Shown here: positions 54,415 to 64,000 of the stretch, piece by piece
Position numbering within the stretch: position 1 is the first letter of the stretch
Layout: each line of letters opens with the position of its first letter
NCBI GenBank assembly: GCA_905221605.1
Contig: CAJNDS010000347.1
Location: 345,001 to 409,000 of the forward strand
Source of the DNA: Symbiodinium natans
Taxonomy: Eukaryota > Sar > Dinophyceae > Suessiales > Symbiodiniaceae
Direction: 5' to 3'
Length of the DNA: 64,000 nucleotides
The notes under the pieces: model-generated
The model's input: the letters and a program-made list of their open reading frames with translations, nothing else
Told to the model about the DNA's origin: nothing
The model's database searches: none
Program-made: the position numbers and the translations under genes

Positions 54415-54565
54415 AAAATTTTGCGGCGGACCCCCCCCCCCGCCTGCAAACTGAGGCCTCCTAGAAACACCACCCCCCACCCCCCCACCCCCGCCCCACC
54501 CCTCTCACACCTTCACCCCACCCCCTTTAACCTCCCTTCCACCCCCGGACCTGGACCCTTCCTCC
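54415..54565. repeat. Long C-rich pyrimidine tract
   Basis: CCCCACC-type runs interrupted by single A or T bases; on the minus strand G-rich with many G-runs of four or more. Any reading frame here is compositional. Confidence 0.8.
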
Positions 54566-54569
54566 CCAT

Positions 54570-55890
54570 TTTTTGCAGAACCCTCTTTCCTCCTTTCCTG
54601 TCTTGGGGCCGGTCCGGCTGCCGAGGCGGCGCGCGCAAGCGTTTACAATTTACATAATATATTGCAGGTGCACATGTACCATGATCGTATACGTCTGAGC
54701 CCGCATTAAGCACCGCACCAGTCTCAGAAGCTCCCCCATGCTCGCCCGCGCCAGGTCCGGCTCCAGGCCTTGATTCCAGAGCTTTTCATCCCGTCTCCGG
54801 AGAATTCCGCGGAATATTTTTCGGAATCAGAATGATTGTAAGCATCATAAGTGAGCAGGAGAGCCTGCATGTCAACTGTCAAAAACAGAACAACAAGAAG
54901 CCTGAACATACTTGTCTTATTCCAGATCTGTGACGGCTGCATGATGTGAGCACGAGCTCCTTGACTGTGCAACTTTTTGTACCAGATTGCAGTATCGGGG
55001 ATTTTCCGGCCAGGTCTGCGCCTGTGGCATCGTCAGAATGGCCACCAAGGTGCACTCCGAGGTTTCAACCTGCTGTGTCCTCGCGCAGAGAGGATCTCCC
55101 CCTCGTTGGACAAGCTAAGGTCATCTTGAGGTCTTGGATTGCCGCATCGTTCTGGGAGTTCGGAACCGAGCGCTTGGAGAGGAACGCGGCAAAGAGGCTC
55201 TGGGGACACCAAGGGCGCTCTCACGGATGCTGACCGTCTCTGAGTCTCTGTGCATCTACGGCGCCTCAGACTCGACCGCGGCCAAGATTCCGCACCCACT
55301 GCGTTGCTTGGAGGCGGAGATCCGCTGCACGCGGGCAGTCGGCCAATGACAAAGGCTGAGAGGTCCTGTCAACGCACTTCCACAATGCACTGGCCAGATG
55401 CAGTGTCACTTTAAAGTGCCGTCATCGTGCTTACTTGGGGATTCGGGCTTGTTCGAGGGATTTGTAGAGTCGGGATGCGCCGTCGTTTGCATTTTAGTTA
55501 TATAGAACAAGCGCTCTGTATGCTCCGTAGCGTGCGCTCTGAGCTTCCGGCAGTGGACAGAGGCCGCCCGTACTCTGCAAAGCTGTCACCAGGTTCGTCC
55601 TCTCAAAGACGTGGCCGGCTGGCGAGCGCACCTGAGTTGCAAGATCACGTGGCGCATGTCCCTGCGAATATGCGCGGTCCGATGCTTCTCAATGCTTCCA
55701 AGTGTCTGGATCCACAAGCAGCTTTCCATCCACCGCACCTTGCGAGTGAAGGGGCAAAGGACCAGTCAGACCTGACTTTGAATGAGCCGAGGAGCAGCAA
55801 AGCTCTGCCGGTGCATCACGCAAACGTTCCCTGCATCAGACGCCCGCTCTGCTGCATGCGACTGTGTGTGCCACCGCAATGTCACTGCAG
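54570..55890. other. No gene recognised
   Basis: A minus frame at 54724-54972 has a short hydrophobic stretch (MFRLLVVLFLTVDMQALLL) that could be a signal peptide exon. A 252-codon plus frame (55427-56185) ends in Gly/Ala low complexity and is opposite the minus-strand exons, so it is not called. Confidence 0.35.
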
Positions 55891-55899
55891 GCCTGGCCT

Positions 55900-57711
55900 G
55901 AGGCTCGCTGCTCTGGGCTGGGGCGGCTGGGGACGAGACGGAGCGGCGGGAGCTGCGGGTGGTGCGGTCGGATCCGGGACCGCAGCGGGCTCCGGCGGCT
56001 CCGGCGGCTCCGGCAGCATCGGCGGCGCAGGGGTCGCAGAAGGCGCAGAAGGCGCGGAAGGCACCGAAGGCGCGGCGGGCACGCCGATGCGGCTGTACCA
56101 GCGCTCCCATGTCTCCGGCCGTCGTACGGGAGCACGGGACCTGAACGCAGCAGAAATCGACCAAATGTACACAGAGTACACATGAAGTATCTGATTCTGA
56201 GTAGTTGCAATCTGCGTAACGTCTGTTGACAAATTACAAAAACATCGCAGGCACCAGCATGCACCTTGCATCCATGCACTGGCATCTCGCTCTGAGCCCT
56301 TTACCGTGCGAGGTGCTGGGCGACCTGCGAGCTCTCCTTGGCGCTCAAGGCACTGAGCGCAGCCCAGAGTTCCCTGCTTCCAGACGCTTCCTCCGGGTCG
56401 TCCCAAGTTGCACCAGTGCCACCGGTGCCCAAAGGCTCCAGGGGTGGCTCCAGACCAGCAGCCGCCGCCAAGGCCACCAGGGCGGCCAGCGACGCAGAAG
56501 GAAAGGCTGGAGAGGGAGGAACGCCAGCACTCTCGGCAGCCATTCTCACAGCCTGTGTGGTCTGCGTCCAGGCGACCAGCGCCCCAGAGGCCTCCAAAGC
56601 AGGCGGAGGGACCAGGGCCGCGAGGAGGGCGACCTCGCCCAAACACCTTGCGTCCAGCTCCTGATGGGGGACGATCGGGGTACGGTAGGATATGGCATAT
56701 GGCAGGACACTATTCACTATTCACTACTCAGATTCTACGCGACCCAAGCTGCACCACAAGGCAATAGCACGCAGAGCCCTGGAGAAGACCACATCTGTGG
56801 GGTCCTCCGGAGCGAGGGAGAACACCAAGCCCCAAAGGCTTCGGTCATAGCCAGATGCTTCTGCAACAAAGGCATCGATGACTCCAGCGGCATCAGTCTG
56901 ATTTCGGATGCCAGTGTCCGTGTCCGCCTCTGCGATGACCTCTGCCCAAGCGCTGGCTTGGCTTTGCACCGGCTTTGCCAGTGCTGTGAGGAAGGACACC
57001 ACGGCTTTGGTGCACTCACCTTGCTTGGACGACGTCCTTGGGATGTCTTATAGTTGCAATGACCTGGCAGATCCTGGCAGCCTAACTGCACTTTCCTGTT
57101 GGTTGCAGAATCCAGATGAAGCCCCTCCTCCGAAAATGAAGCCTCAGTCCCCCACAACAAACCAGTATACTGAGTATGTCCAGCTTTGCCGGGCTGGTGT
57201 CGTCTGATGCTGGGCGTTCGCAGGATTGATGAGGCGTCATCCAACCCTCTCTGTCTTTTTGTCCCTCTTCATGCCCTCTCTGTCTATTTCCCACTTAATT
57301 GCCATCTCGATTTGGGAGCTGCCCCACTTTTTGAACCTGCTCTTGGTCGGCAAGTTGCGTGACGTGGGCCAGGAGTGGCTGAAGCAGTGAAGCATCACAG
57401 GCGGCCAAGGCCAGCCGGCTCCGGTGCAAATCAAGGCCAACAAGGCGCTCTTGCATGGAGAAGCACCCAATCACGCCCAAGTCCTTAATACGAATAGGGA
57501 GCCCTGCAAACGACTTCTTTGAAGTGGGCCTCTCTGGAGCTTGCCAGGGTGCATCGGCGATGACATCAGCCTCCAGCTCTCCGCCAAAGGCAATGTCCGG
57601 GGAGCCCAGGCCTTGGGCGACTTTAGAAAAGCGGCACCCCCCCAACCCCCTTCCCAACCTTTGGCACATATATGGCGGCACAGGACAGGGAAGCCCACCC
57701 CAATCTTTCAA
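55900..57711 (-). CDS. Hypothetical multi-exon protein, not recognised
   Basis: Four stretches on the minus strand read like real exons by their even amino-acid mix and helix pattern. About 57640-57340 has GGELEADVIADAPWQ, FAGLPIRIKDLGVIG and SRLALAACDASLLQPLL. About 57000-56750 has FLTALAKPVQSQASAWAEV and DAAGVIDAFVAEASG. About 56665-56301 has LGEVALLAALVPPPALEASG and RELWAALSALSAKESSQVA. About 56150-55900 has RPETWERWYSRIGVP followed by a Pro/Ala-rich linker (PEPPEPPEPAAVPDP). The middle pieces are Ala/Leu-rich and could form helical repeats. No catalytic motif is visible. It lies upstream of V-ATPase C in the same orientation and ends about 230 bases from the satellite array. Exon edges and the start are unknown. 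Confidence 0.45.
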
Positions 57712-57939
57712 CGTCTTTCAACTCCAGCCCTCGGATTCAGCAAACCCATTCACCATCACTCGTGAGCCCCTCACGGCTGACGTGTCCTGTCCTACTGCGA
57801 GGTTGGGAATTGCAAAAGCTCATTCCAAGCCCATCTGACAGAGCAACGGGCCATGGTCTGTCCAAAGTTAGCAACAAGTGCAGTGATAGTGCCGAACGGA
57901 CCGAAGCAAGCGAACACTGAATCGGGAGATTGCTTGGGC

Positions 57940-60900
57940 CAGGTAAAGGGAGGCAGGCAACTGATGCTCACATGACGCTTGCTTTGGGCATTTGGTCAGG
58001 GCCATGCAAGAAGGGCTGGCTAGCTGATGCTCATGATGCTCCCGTGCTTTGGGCACTGGAAAAACAGCCGGCCAGCTGATGATCCTGATGCTCCCGCGCT
58101 TTGAGCACTGGAAGCATGCAAGAAGGGCTGGCCAGCTGATGCTCATGATGCTCCCGTGCTTTGGCTGGCAAAACAGCCGGCCAGCTGATGCTCATGATGC
58201 TCCCGCGCTTTGGGCACTGGAAACATGCAAGAAGGGCTGGCCAACTGATGCTCATGATGCTCCCGTGCTTTGGGCACTGGAAAAACAGCCGGCCAGCTGA
58301 TACTCATGATGCTCCCGCGCTTTGAGCTCTGGAAACATGCAAGAAGGGCTGGCTAGCTGATGCTCATGATGCTCCCGTGCTTTGGGCACTGGAAAAACAG
58401 CCGGCCAGCTGATGATCCTGATGCTCCCGCGCTTTGAGCACTGGAAGCATGCAAGAAGGGCTGGCCAGCTGATGCTCATGATGCTCCCGTGCTTTGGCTG
58501 GCAAAACAGCCGGCCAGCTGATGCTCATGATGCTCCCGCGCTTTGGGCACTGGAAACATGCAAGAAGGGCTGGCCAACTGATGCTCATGATGCTCCCGTG
58601 CTTTGGGCACTGGAAAAACAGCCGGCCAGCTGATACTCATGATGCTCCCGCGCTTTGAGCTCTGGAAACATGCAAGAAGGGCTGGCCAGCTGATGCTCAT
58701 GATGCTCCCGTGCTTTGGCTGGCAAAACAGCCGGCCAGCTGATGCTCATGATGCTCCCGCTTTGGGCACTGGAAGCATGCAAGAAGGGCTGGCCAGCTGA
58801 TGCTCATGATGCTCCCGTGCTTTGGCTGGAAAAACAGCCGGCCAGCTGAGGCTCATGATGCTCCCGCGCTTTGGGCACTGGAAACATGCAAGAAGGGCTG
58901 GCCAGCTGATGCTCATGATGCTCCCGTGCTTTGGCTGGCAAAACAGCCGGCCAGCTGATGCTCATGATGCTCCCGCGCTTTGAGCACTGCAAACATGCAA
59001 GAAGGGCCAGCTGATGCTCATGATGCTCCCGTGCTTTGGGCACTGGAAACAGCCAGCCAGCTGATGCTCATGATGCCCCCGCGCTTTGGGCACTGGAAAC
59101 ATGCAAGAAGGGCTGGCCAGCTGATGCTCATGATGCTCCCGCGCTTTGGGCACTGGAAGCATGCAAGAAGGGCTGGCTAGCTGATGCTCCCGCGCTTTGG
59201 GCACTGGAAACATGCAAGAAGGGCTGGCCAGCTGATGCTCATGATGCTCCCGCGCTTTGGGCACTGGAAACATGCAAGAAGGGCTGGCCAGCTGATGCTC
59301 ATGATGCTCCCGTGCTTTGGGCACTGGAAAAACAGCCGTCCAGCTGATGCTCATGATGCTCCCGCGCTTTGAGCACTGGAAACATGCAAGAAGGGCTGGC
59401 CAGCTGATGCTCATGATGCTCCCGTGCTTTGCGCACTGGAGAAACAGCCGGCCAGCTGATGCTCCTGATGCTCCTGCGCTTGGGGCACTGGAAACTCGCA
59501 AGAATGGCTGGCTAGCTGATGCTCATGATGCTCCCGTGCTTTGGGCACTGGAAAAACAGTCAGCCAGCTGATGCTCATGATGCTCCCGCGCTTTGGGCAC
59601 TGGAACTCGCAAGAAGGGCTGGCCAGCTGATGGTACAGTAATGATTTTCCCATGCTTTGGGCAGTGGAAAAACAGCCGGCCAGCTGATGCTCATGATGCT
59701 CCCGTGCTTTGGGCACTGGAAAAACAGCCGGCCAGCTGATGCTCCTGATGCTCCTGCGCTTGGGGCACTGGAAACTCGCAAGAATGGCTGGCCAGCTGAT
59801 GCTCATGATGCTCCCGTGCTTTAGGCACTGGAAAAACAGTCGGCCAGCTGATGCTCATGATGCTCCCGCGCTTTGGGCACTGGAAACTCGCAAGAAGGGC
59901 TGGCCAGCTGATGGTACAGTAATGATGCTCCCATGCTTTGGGCAGTGGAAAAACAGCCGGCCAGCTGATGCTCATGATGCTCCCGTGCTTTGGGCACTGG
60001 AAAAACAGCCGGCCAGCTGATGCTCATGATGCTCCCGCGCTTTGAGCACTGGAAACATGCAAGAAGGGCTGGCCAGCTGATGCTCATGATGCTCCCGTGC
60101 TTTGGGCACTGGAAACAGCCGGCCAGCTGATGCTCATGATGCCCCCGCGCTTTGGGCACTGGAAACATGCAAGAAGGCTGGCCAGCTGATGCTCATGATG
60201 CTCCCGTGCTTTGGGCACTGGAAAAACAGCCGGCCAGCTGATGCTCATGATGCTCCCGCGCTTTGAGCACTGGAAACATGCAAGAAGGGCTGGCCAGCTG
60301 ATGCTCATGATGCTCCCGTGCTTTGGGCACTGGAAACATGTAAGAAGGGCCGGCCAGCTGATGCTCATGATGCCCCCGCGCTTTGGGCACTGGAAACATG
60401 CAAGAAGGGCTGGCCAGCTGATGCTCATGATGCTCCCGTGCTTTGGGCACTGGAAACATGCAAGAAGGGCTGGCCAGCTGATGCTCATGATGCTCCTGCG
60501 CTTGGGGCACCGGAAACTCGCAAGAAGGGCTGGCCAGCTGATGCTCATGATGCTCCCGTGCTTTGGGCACTGGAAAAACAGCCGGCCAGCTGATGCTCAT
60601 GATGCTCCTGCGCTTTGGGCACTGGAAACATGCAAGAAGGGCTGGCCAGCTGATGCTCATGATGCTCCCGTGCTTTGGGCACTGGAAACAGCCGGCCAGC
60701 TGATGCTCATGATGCCCCCGCGCTTTGGGCACTGGAAACATGCAAGAAGGGCTGGCCAGCTGATGCTCATGATGCTCCCGTGCTTTGGGCACCGGAAAAA
60801 CAGCCGGCCAGCTGATGCTCATGATGCTCCCGCGCTTGGGGCACTGGAAGCATGCAACAAGGGCTGGCCAGCTGATGCTGATGATGCTCCCGTGCTTTGG

Positions 60901-63440
60901 GCACTGGAAAAACAGCCGGCCAGCTGATGCTCATGATGCTGCCGCGCTTTGGGCACTGGAAACTCGCAAGAAGGGCTGGCCAGCTGATGCTCTGATGCTC
61001 CCGTGCTTTGGGCACTGGAAAAACAATCGGCCAGCTGATGCTCATGATGCTCCTGCGCTTTGGGCACTGGAAACATGCAAGAAGGGCTGGCCAGCTGATG
61101 CTCATGATGCTCCCGCGCTTTGGGCACTGGAAACATGTAAGAAGGGCCGGCCAGCTGATGCTCATGATGCTCCCGTGCTTTGGGCACTGGAAAAACAGCC
61201 GGCCAGCTGATGCTCATGATGCTCCCGCGCTTTGGGCACTGGAAACATGCAAGAAGGGCTGGCCAGCTGATGCTCACGATGCTCTCGTGCTTTGGGCACT
61301 GGAAAAACAGCCGGCCAGCTGATGCTCATGATGCTCCCGCGCTTTGGGCACTGGAAACATGCAAGAAGGGCTGGCCAGCTGATGCTCACGATGCTCTCGT
61401 GCTTTGGGCACTGGAAAAACAGCCGGCCAGCTGATGCTCATGATGCTCCCGCGCTTTGGGCACTGGGAACATGCAAGAAGGGCTGGCCAGCTGATGCTCA
61501 TAATGTTCCCGTGCTTTGTGGAAACATGCAAGAAGGGCTGGCCAGCTGATGCTCATGATGCTCCCGTGCTTTGGGCACTGGAAACATGCAAGAAGGGCTG
61601 GCCAGCTGATGCTCATGATGCTCCCGTGCTTTGGGCACTGGAAAAACAGCCGGCCAGCTGATGCTCATGATGCTCCCGCGCTTTGGGCACTGGAAACATG
61701 CAAGAAGGGCTGGCCAGCTGATGCTCATGATGCTCCCGCGCTTTGGGCACTGGAAACTCGCAAGAAGGGCTGGCCAGCTGATGCTCATGATGCTTCCGTG
61801 CTTTGGGCACTGGAAAAACAGATGCTCATGATGCTCCCGCGCTTTGAGCACTGGAAACATGCAAGAAGGGCTGGCCAGCTGATGCTCATGATGCTCCCGT
61901 GCTTTGCGCACTGGAAAAACAGCCGGCCAGCTGATGCTCCTGATGCTCCTGCGCTTGGGGCACCGGAAACTCGCAAGAAGGGCTGGCCAGCTGATGCTCA
62001 TGATGCTCCCGTGCTTTGGGCACTGGAAAAACAGTCGGCCAGCTGATGCTCATGATGCTCCCGCGCTTTGGGCACTGGAAACTCGCAAGAAGGGCTGGCC
62101 AGCTGATGGTACAGTAATGATGCTCCCATGCTTTGGGCAGTGGAAAAACAGCCGGCCAGCTGATGCTCATGATGCTCCCGTGCTTTGGGCACTGGAAAAA
62201 CAGCCGGCCAGCTGATGCTCATGATGCTCCCGCGCTTTGGGCACAGGAAGCATGCAAGAAGGGCTGGCTAGCTGATGCTCCCGCGCTTTGGGCACTGGAA
62301 ACATGCAAGAAGGGCTGGCCAGCTGATGCTCATGATGCTTGTGCTTTGGGCAGTGGAACAACAGCCGGCCAGCTGATCTCATGATGCTCCCGCGCTTTGA
62401 GCACTGGAAACATGCAAGAAGGGCTGGCCAGCTGATGCTCATGATGCTCCCGTGCTTTGGGCACTGGAAAAACAGCCGGCCAGCTGATGCTCATGATGCT
62501 CCCGCGCTTGGGGCACTGGAAGCATGCAAGAAGGGCTGGCCAGCTGATGCTGATGATGCTCCCGTGCTTTGGGCACTGGAAAAACAGCCGGCCAGCTGAT
62601 GCTCATGATGCTGCCGCGCTTTGGGCACTGGAAACTCGCAAGAAGGGCTGGCCAGCTGATGCTCATGATGCTCCCGTGCTTTGGGCACGGGAAAAACAAT
62701 CGGCCAGCTGAAGCTCATGATGCTCCTGCGCTTTGGGCACTGGAAACATGCAAGAAGGGCTGGCCAGCTGATGCTCATGATGCTCCCGCGCTTTGGGCAC
62801 TGGAAACATGTAAGAAGGGCCGGCCAGCTGATGCTCATGATGCTCCCGTGCTTTGGGCACTGGAAGCATGTAAGAAGGGCCGGCCAGCTGATGCTCATGA
62901 TGCTCCCGCGCTTTGGGCACTGGAAACATGCAAGAAGGGCTGGCCAGCTGATGCTCATGATGCCGCTCTTTGGGCCCTGGAAAAACAGCCGGCTAGCTGA
63001 TGCACACTCCCGTGCTTTTGCCATTGGGAAAACGAGGCCGGCCAGCTGATGCACATGATGCTCCCATGCTTTGGGCACTGCCAAGAGGGGCAGACCAGCT
63101 GAGGCCCATGGTGCTTGATTGCTTTGGGCACTGGAAAAACAGCCGGCCAGCTGATGCTCATGATGCTCCCGCTCGTTGAGCACTGAGAAAGAGGGCCGGC
63201 CAGCAGATGCTCATGACGCTCCCGTGCTAAACAGGCCGGCTGGATCCCGCGCTTTGGGCACTGGGAAAAAAGAGGTCGGCCAGCTGATCCTCGTGCTGCT
63301 CCCGTGCTTTGCACACTAGGAAGAAGGGGCCATCCAGCTGATGCTCATGCTGCTTGACTGCTCTGTGGAAACGGGGCCAGCTGAGGCACGGGAAAAAGCA
63401 GGCCGGCCAGCGGATGCTCATGATGCTTGACTGCTTGGGC
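57940..63440. repeat. Satellite array of 52-bp and 60-bp units, about 95-100 copies
   Basis: All units share GGCCAGCTGATGCTCATGATG, then CTCCCG(C/T)GCTTTGGGCACTGGAAA. They end either in AACAGCC (52 bp) or in CATGCAAGAAGGGCT (60 bp). The two types often alternate, giving a 112-bp dimer, but runs of the 60-bp type also occur. Minor variants end in CTCGCAAGAAGGGCT or contain GATGGTACAGTAATGATG. Few units contain stops in some frames, which produces many false proteins on both strands. The last 450 bases are more diverged, as expected at an array edge. Confidence 0.95.
58014..58679. repeat. 333-bp block duplicated in tandem inside the satellite
   Basis: 58014-58346 and 58347-58679 are essentially identical, including private variants such as GATGATCCTGATGCTC, TTTGGCTGGCAAAAC and GATACTCATG. 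This shows block-wise amplification of about six units at once. Confidence 0.9.
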
Positions 63441-63725
63441 AGCTGATGCCCTGTTCGCCGTCTTGATACCATTTATTCTTGGCTTGTGAATGCTGTTGAG
63501 ATGATCGTGAAGACTTGACACAAGCTTCTCCACATAGCGACGTTTGCGAGATGTGACATTGTATGACATAATCAAGATTCGGCAGTTTCGGGGAAATCAT
63601 TCTCCAATTGCCGAGCTGGCCGGGGACGGTGACGGCTTGCTACCCTGCCCCAAGCGAAGCATCATGAGCGTCCTGCCGCGGCCGCTGTCCTAGTGTTACC
63701 TCCACCCCCCATCGTTTTCCATCAC
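63441..63725. other. Short unique segment between satellite and telomere-like array
   Basis: No repeat, RNA gene or reading frame of note. Confidence 0.4.
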
Positions 63726-63868
63726 CCTAGGGTTTAGGGTTTAGGGTTTAGGGTTTAGGGTTTAGGGGTTTAGGGGTTTAGGGGTTTAGGGGTTTAGGGG
63801 TTTAGGGGTTTAGGGGTTTGGGGTTTAGGGTTTAGGGTTTAGGGTTTAGGGTTTAGGGTTTAGGGAGG
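63726..63868 (+). repeat. Interstitial telomere-like array mixing TTTAGGG and TTTAGGGG
   Basis: About five heptamers, then about eight octamers (GTTTAGGG phase), then about six heptamers. It begins with the palindrome CCCTAGGG. It is flanked by non-telomeric sequence on both sides. Confidence 0.95.
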
Positions 63869-64000
63869 TGCTGCCAAACGATGGGGGGGTGACGTAGTGT
63901 TAGCTAGACTGGGTTCTGTGACCGTGAAGAAGCAGATAGACTCAGGCGCTCGCCACAAAGCGCCAGCAGCACCGCATTTTTCAGCTCTGGCAGCTCTCTG

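Noticed and set aside
55427-56185. 252-codon plus frame with Gly/Ala-rich end
   Set aside because: It is opposite exon-like minus-strand sequence and its low complexity is the complement of a Pro/Ala linker.
57940-63440. Dozens of reading frames of 60-240 aa on both strands
   Set aside because: All are translations of the 52/60-bp satellite, with period-related repeats of the same few peptides.
57940-63440. CRISPR-like spaced repeats
   Set aside because: Both the core and the tails are repeated, there are no unique spacers, no cas genes, and the genome is eukaryotic.

Overview
The window looks like nuclear DNA of a dinoflagellate, most likely of the Symbiodinium type (inference). The reasons are: TTTAGGG-type interstitial telomere arrays at both ends; genes split into many short exons whose readable junctions use GC or GA donors with AG acceptors; a run of eight recognisable genes plus one unrecognised gene all on the minus strand; and gene families I know as multicopy in dinoflagellates. 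No rRNA, tRNA, CRISPR array or bacterial operon signal was seen. Most exon edges are approximate. The junctions I worked out base by base are the two in the GalE-hexokinase gene and three in the glycosyltransferase-radical SAM gene.

Layout. 1-3115: subtelomere-like repeats, TTTAGGG arrays, a GCCGCGAA motif field, an inverted CCCTAAA array and an AT-rich island. 3260-5461 (+): a lysine-rich/acidic dinoflagellate multicopy gene, split or frameshifted. 5790-7680: about 14 copies of a 105-125 bp minisatellite, followed by a foldback repeat. 8700-11926 (+): a decayed DDE-transposase-like gene with a three-copy G/C-rich repeat lodged inside. 12120-13650: a CGCTACAAACGCC repeat field. 14620-15938: a 1.3 kb element with terminal inverted repeats.

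Minus-strand gene run, 57.7 kb down to 17.0 kb (in direction of transcription): unrecognised hypothetical gene; V-ATPase subunit C with a 130-bp repeat in an intron; a 1072-aa intronless PhyH dioxygenase / nucleotidyltransferase / P-loop kinase fusion; a glycosyltransferase-4 / radical SAM-SPASM fusion; a histidine phosphatase; a MATE-like membrane protein; a WG-repeat / O-methyltransferase fusion; a 763-aa GalE / hexokinase fusion; a TauD/TfdA dioxygenase. Between the V-ATPase and PhyH genes lies a divergent segmental duplication. 57.94-63.44 kb is a satellite of roughly 95-100 units of 52 and 60 bp, ended by another TTTAGGG array.

How the genes might work together: apart from V-ATPase C, the minus-strand genes are sugar-activating, glycosyl-transferring, radical SAM, two Fe(II)/2-oxoglutarate dioxygenases, O-methyl transfer, a phosphatase and an exporter-like protein. 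That is the composition of a bacterial tailoring or glycan pathway, and four of them are multidomain fusions. Whether they form one pathway, or are simply neighbours in a co-transcribed dinoflagellate array, cannot be decided from the sequence.
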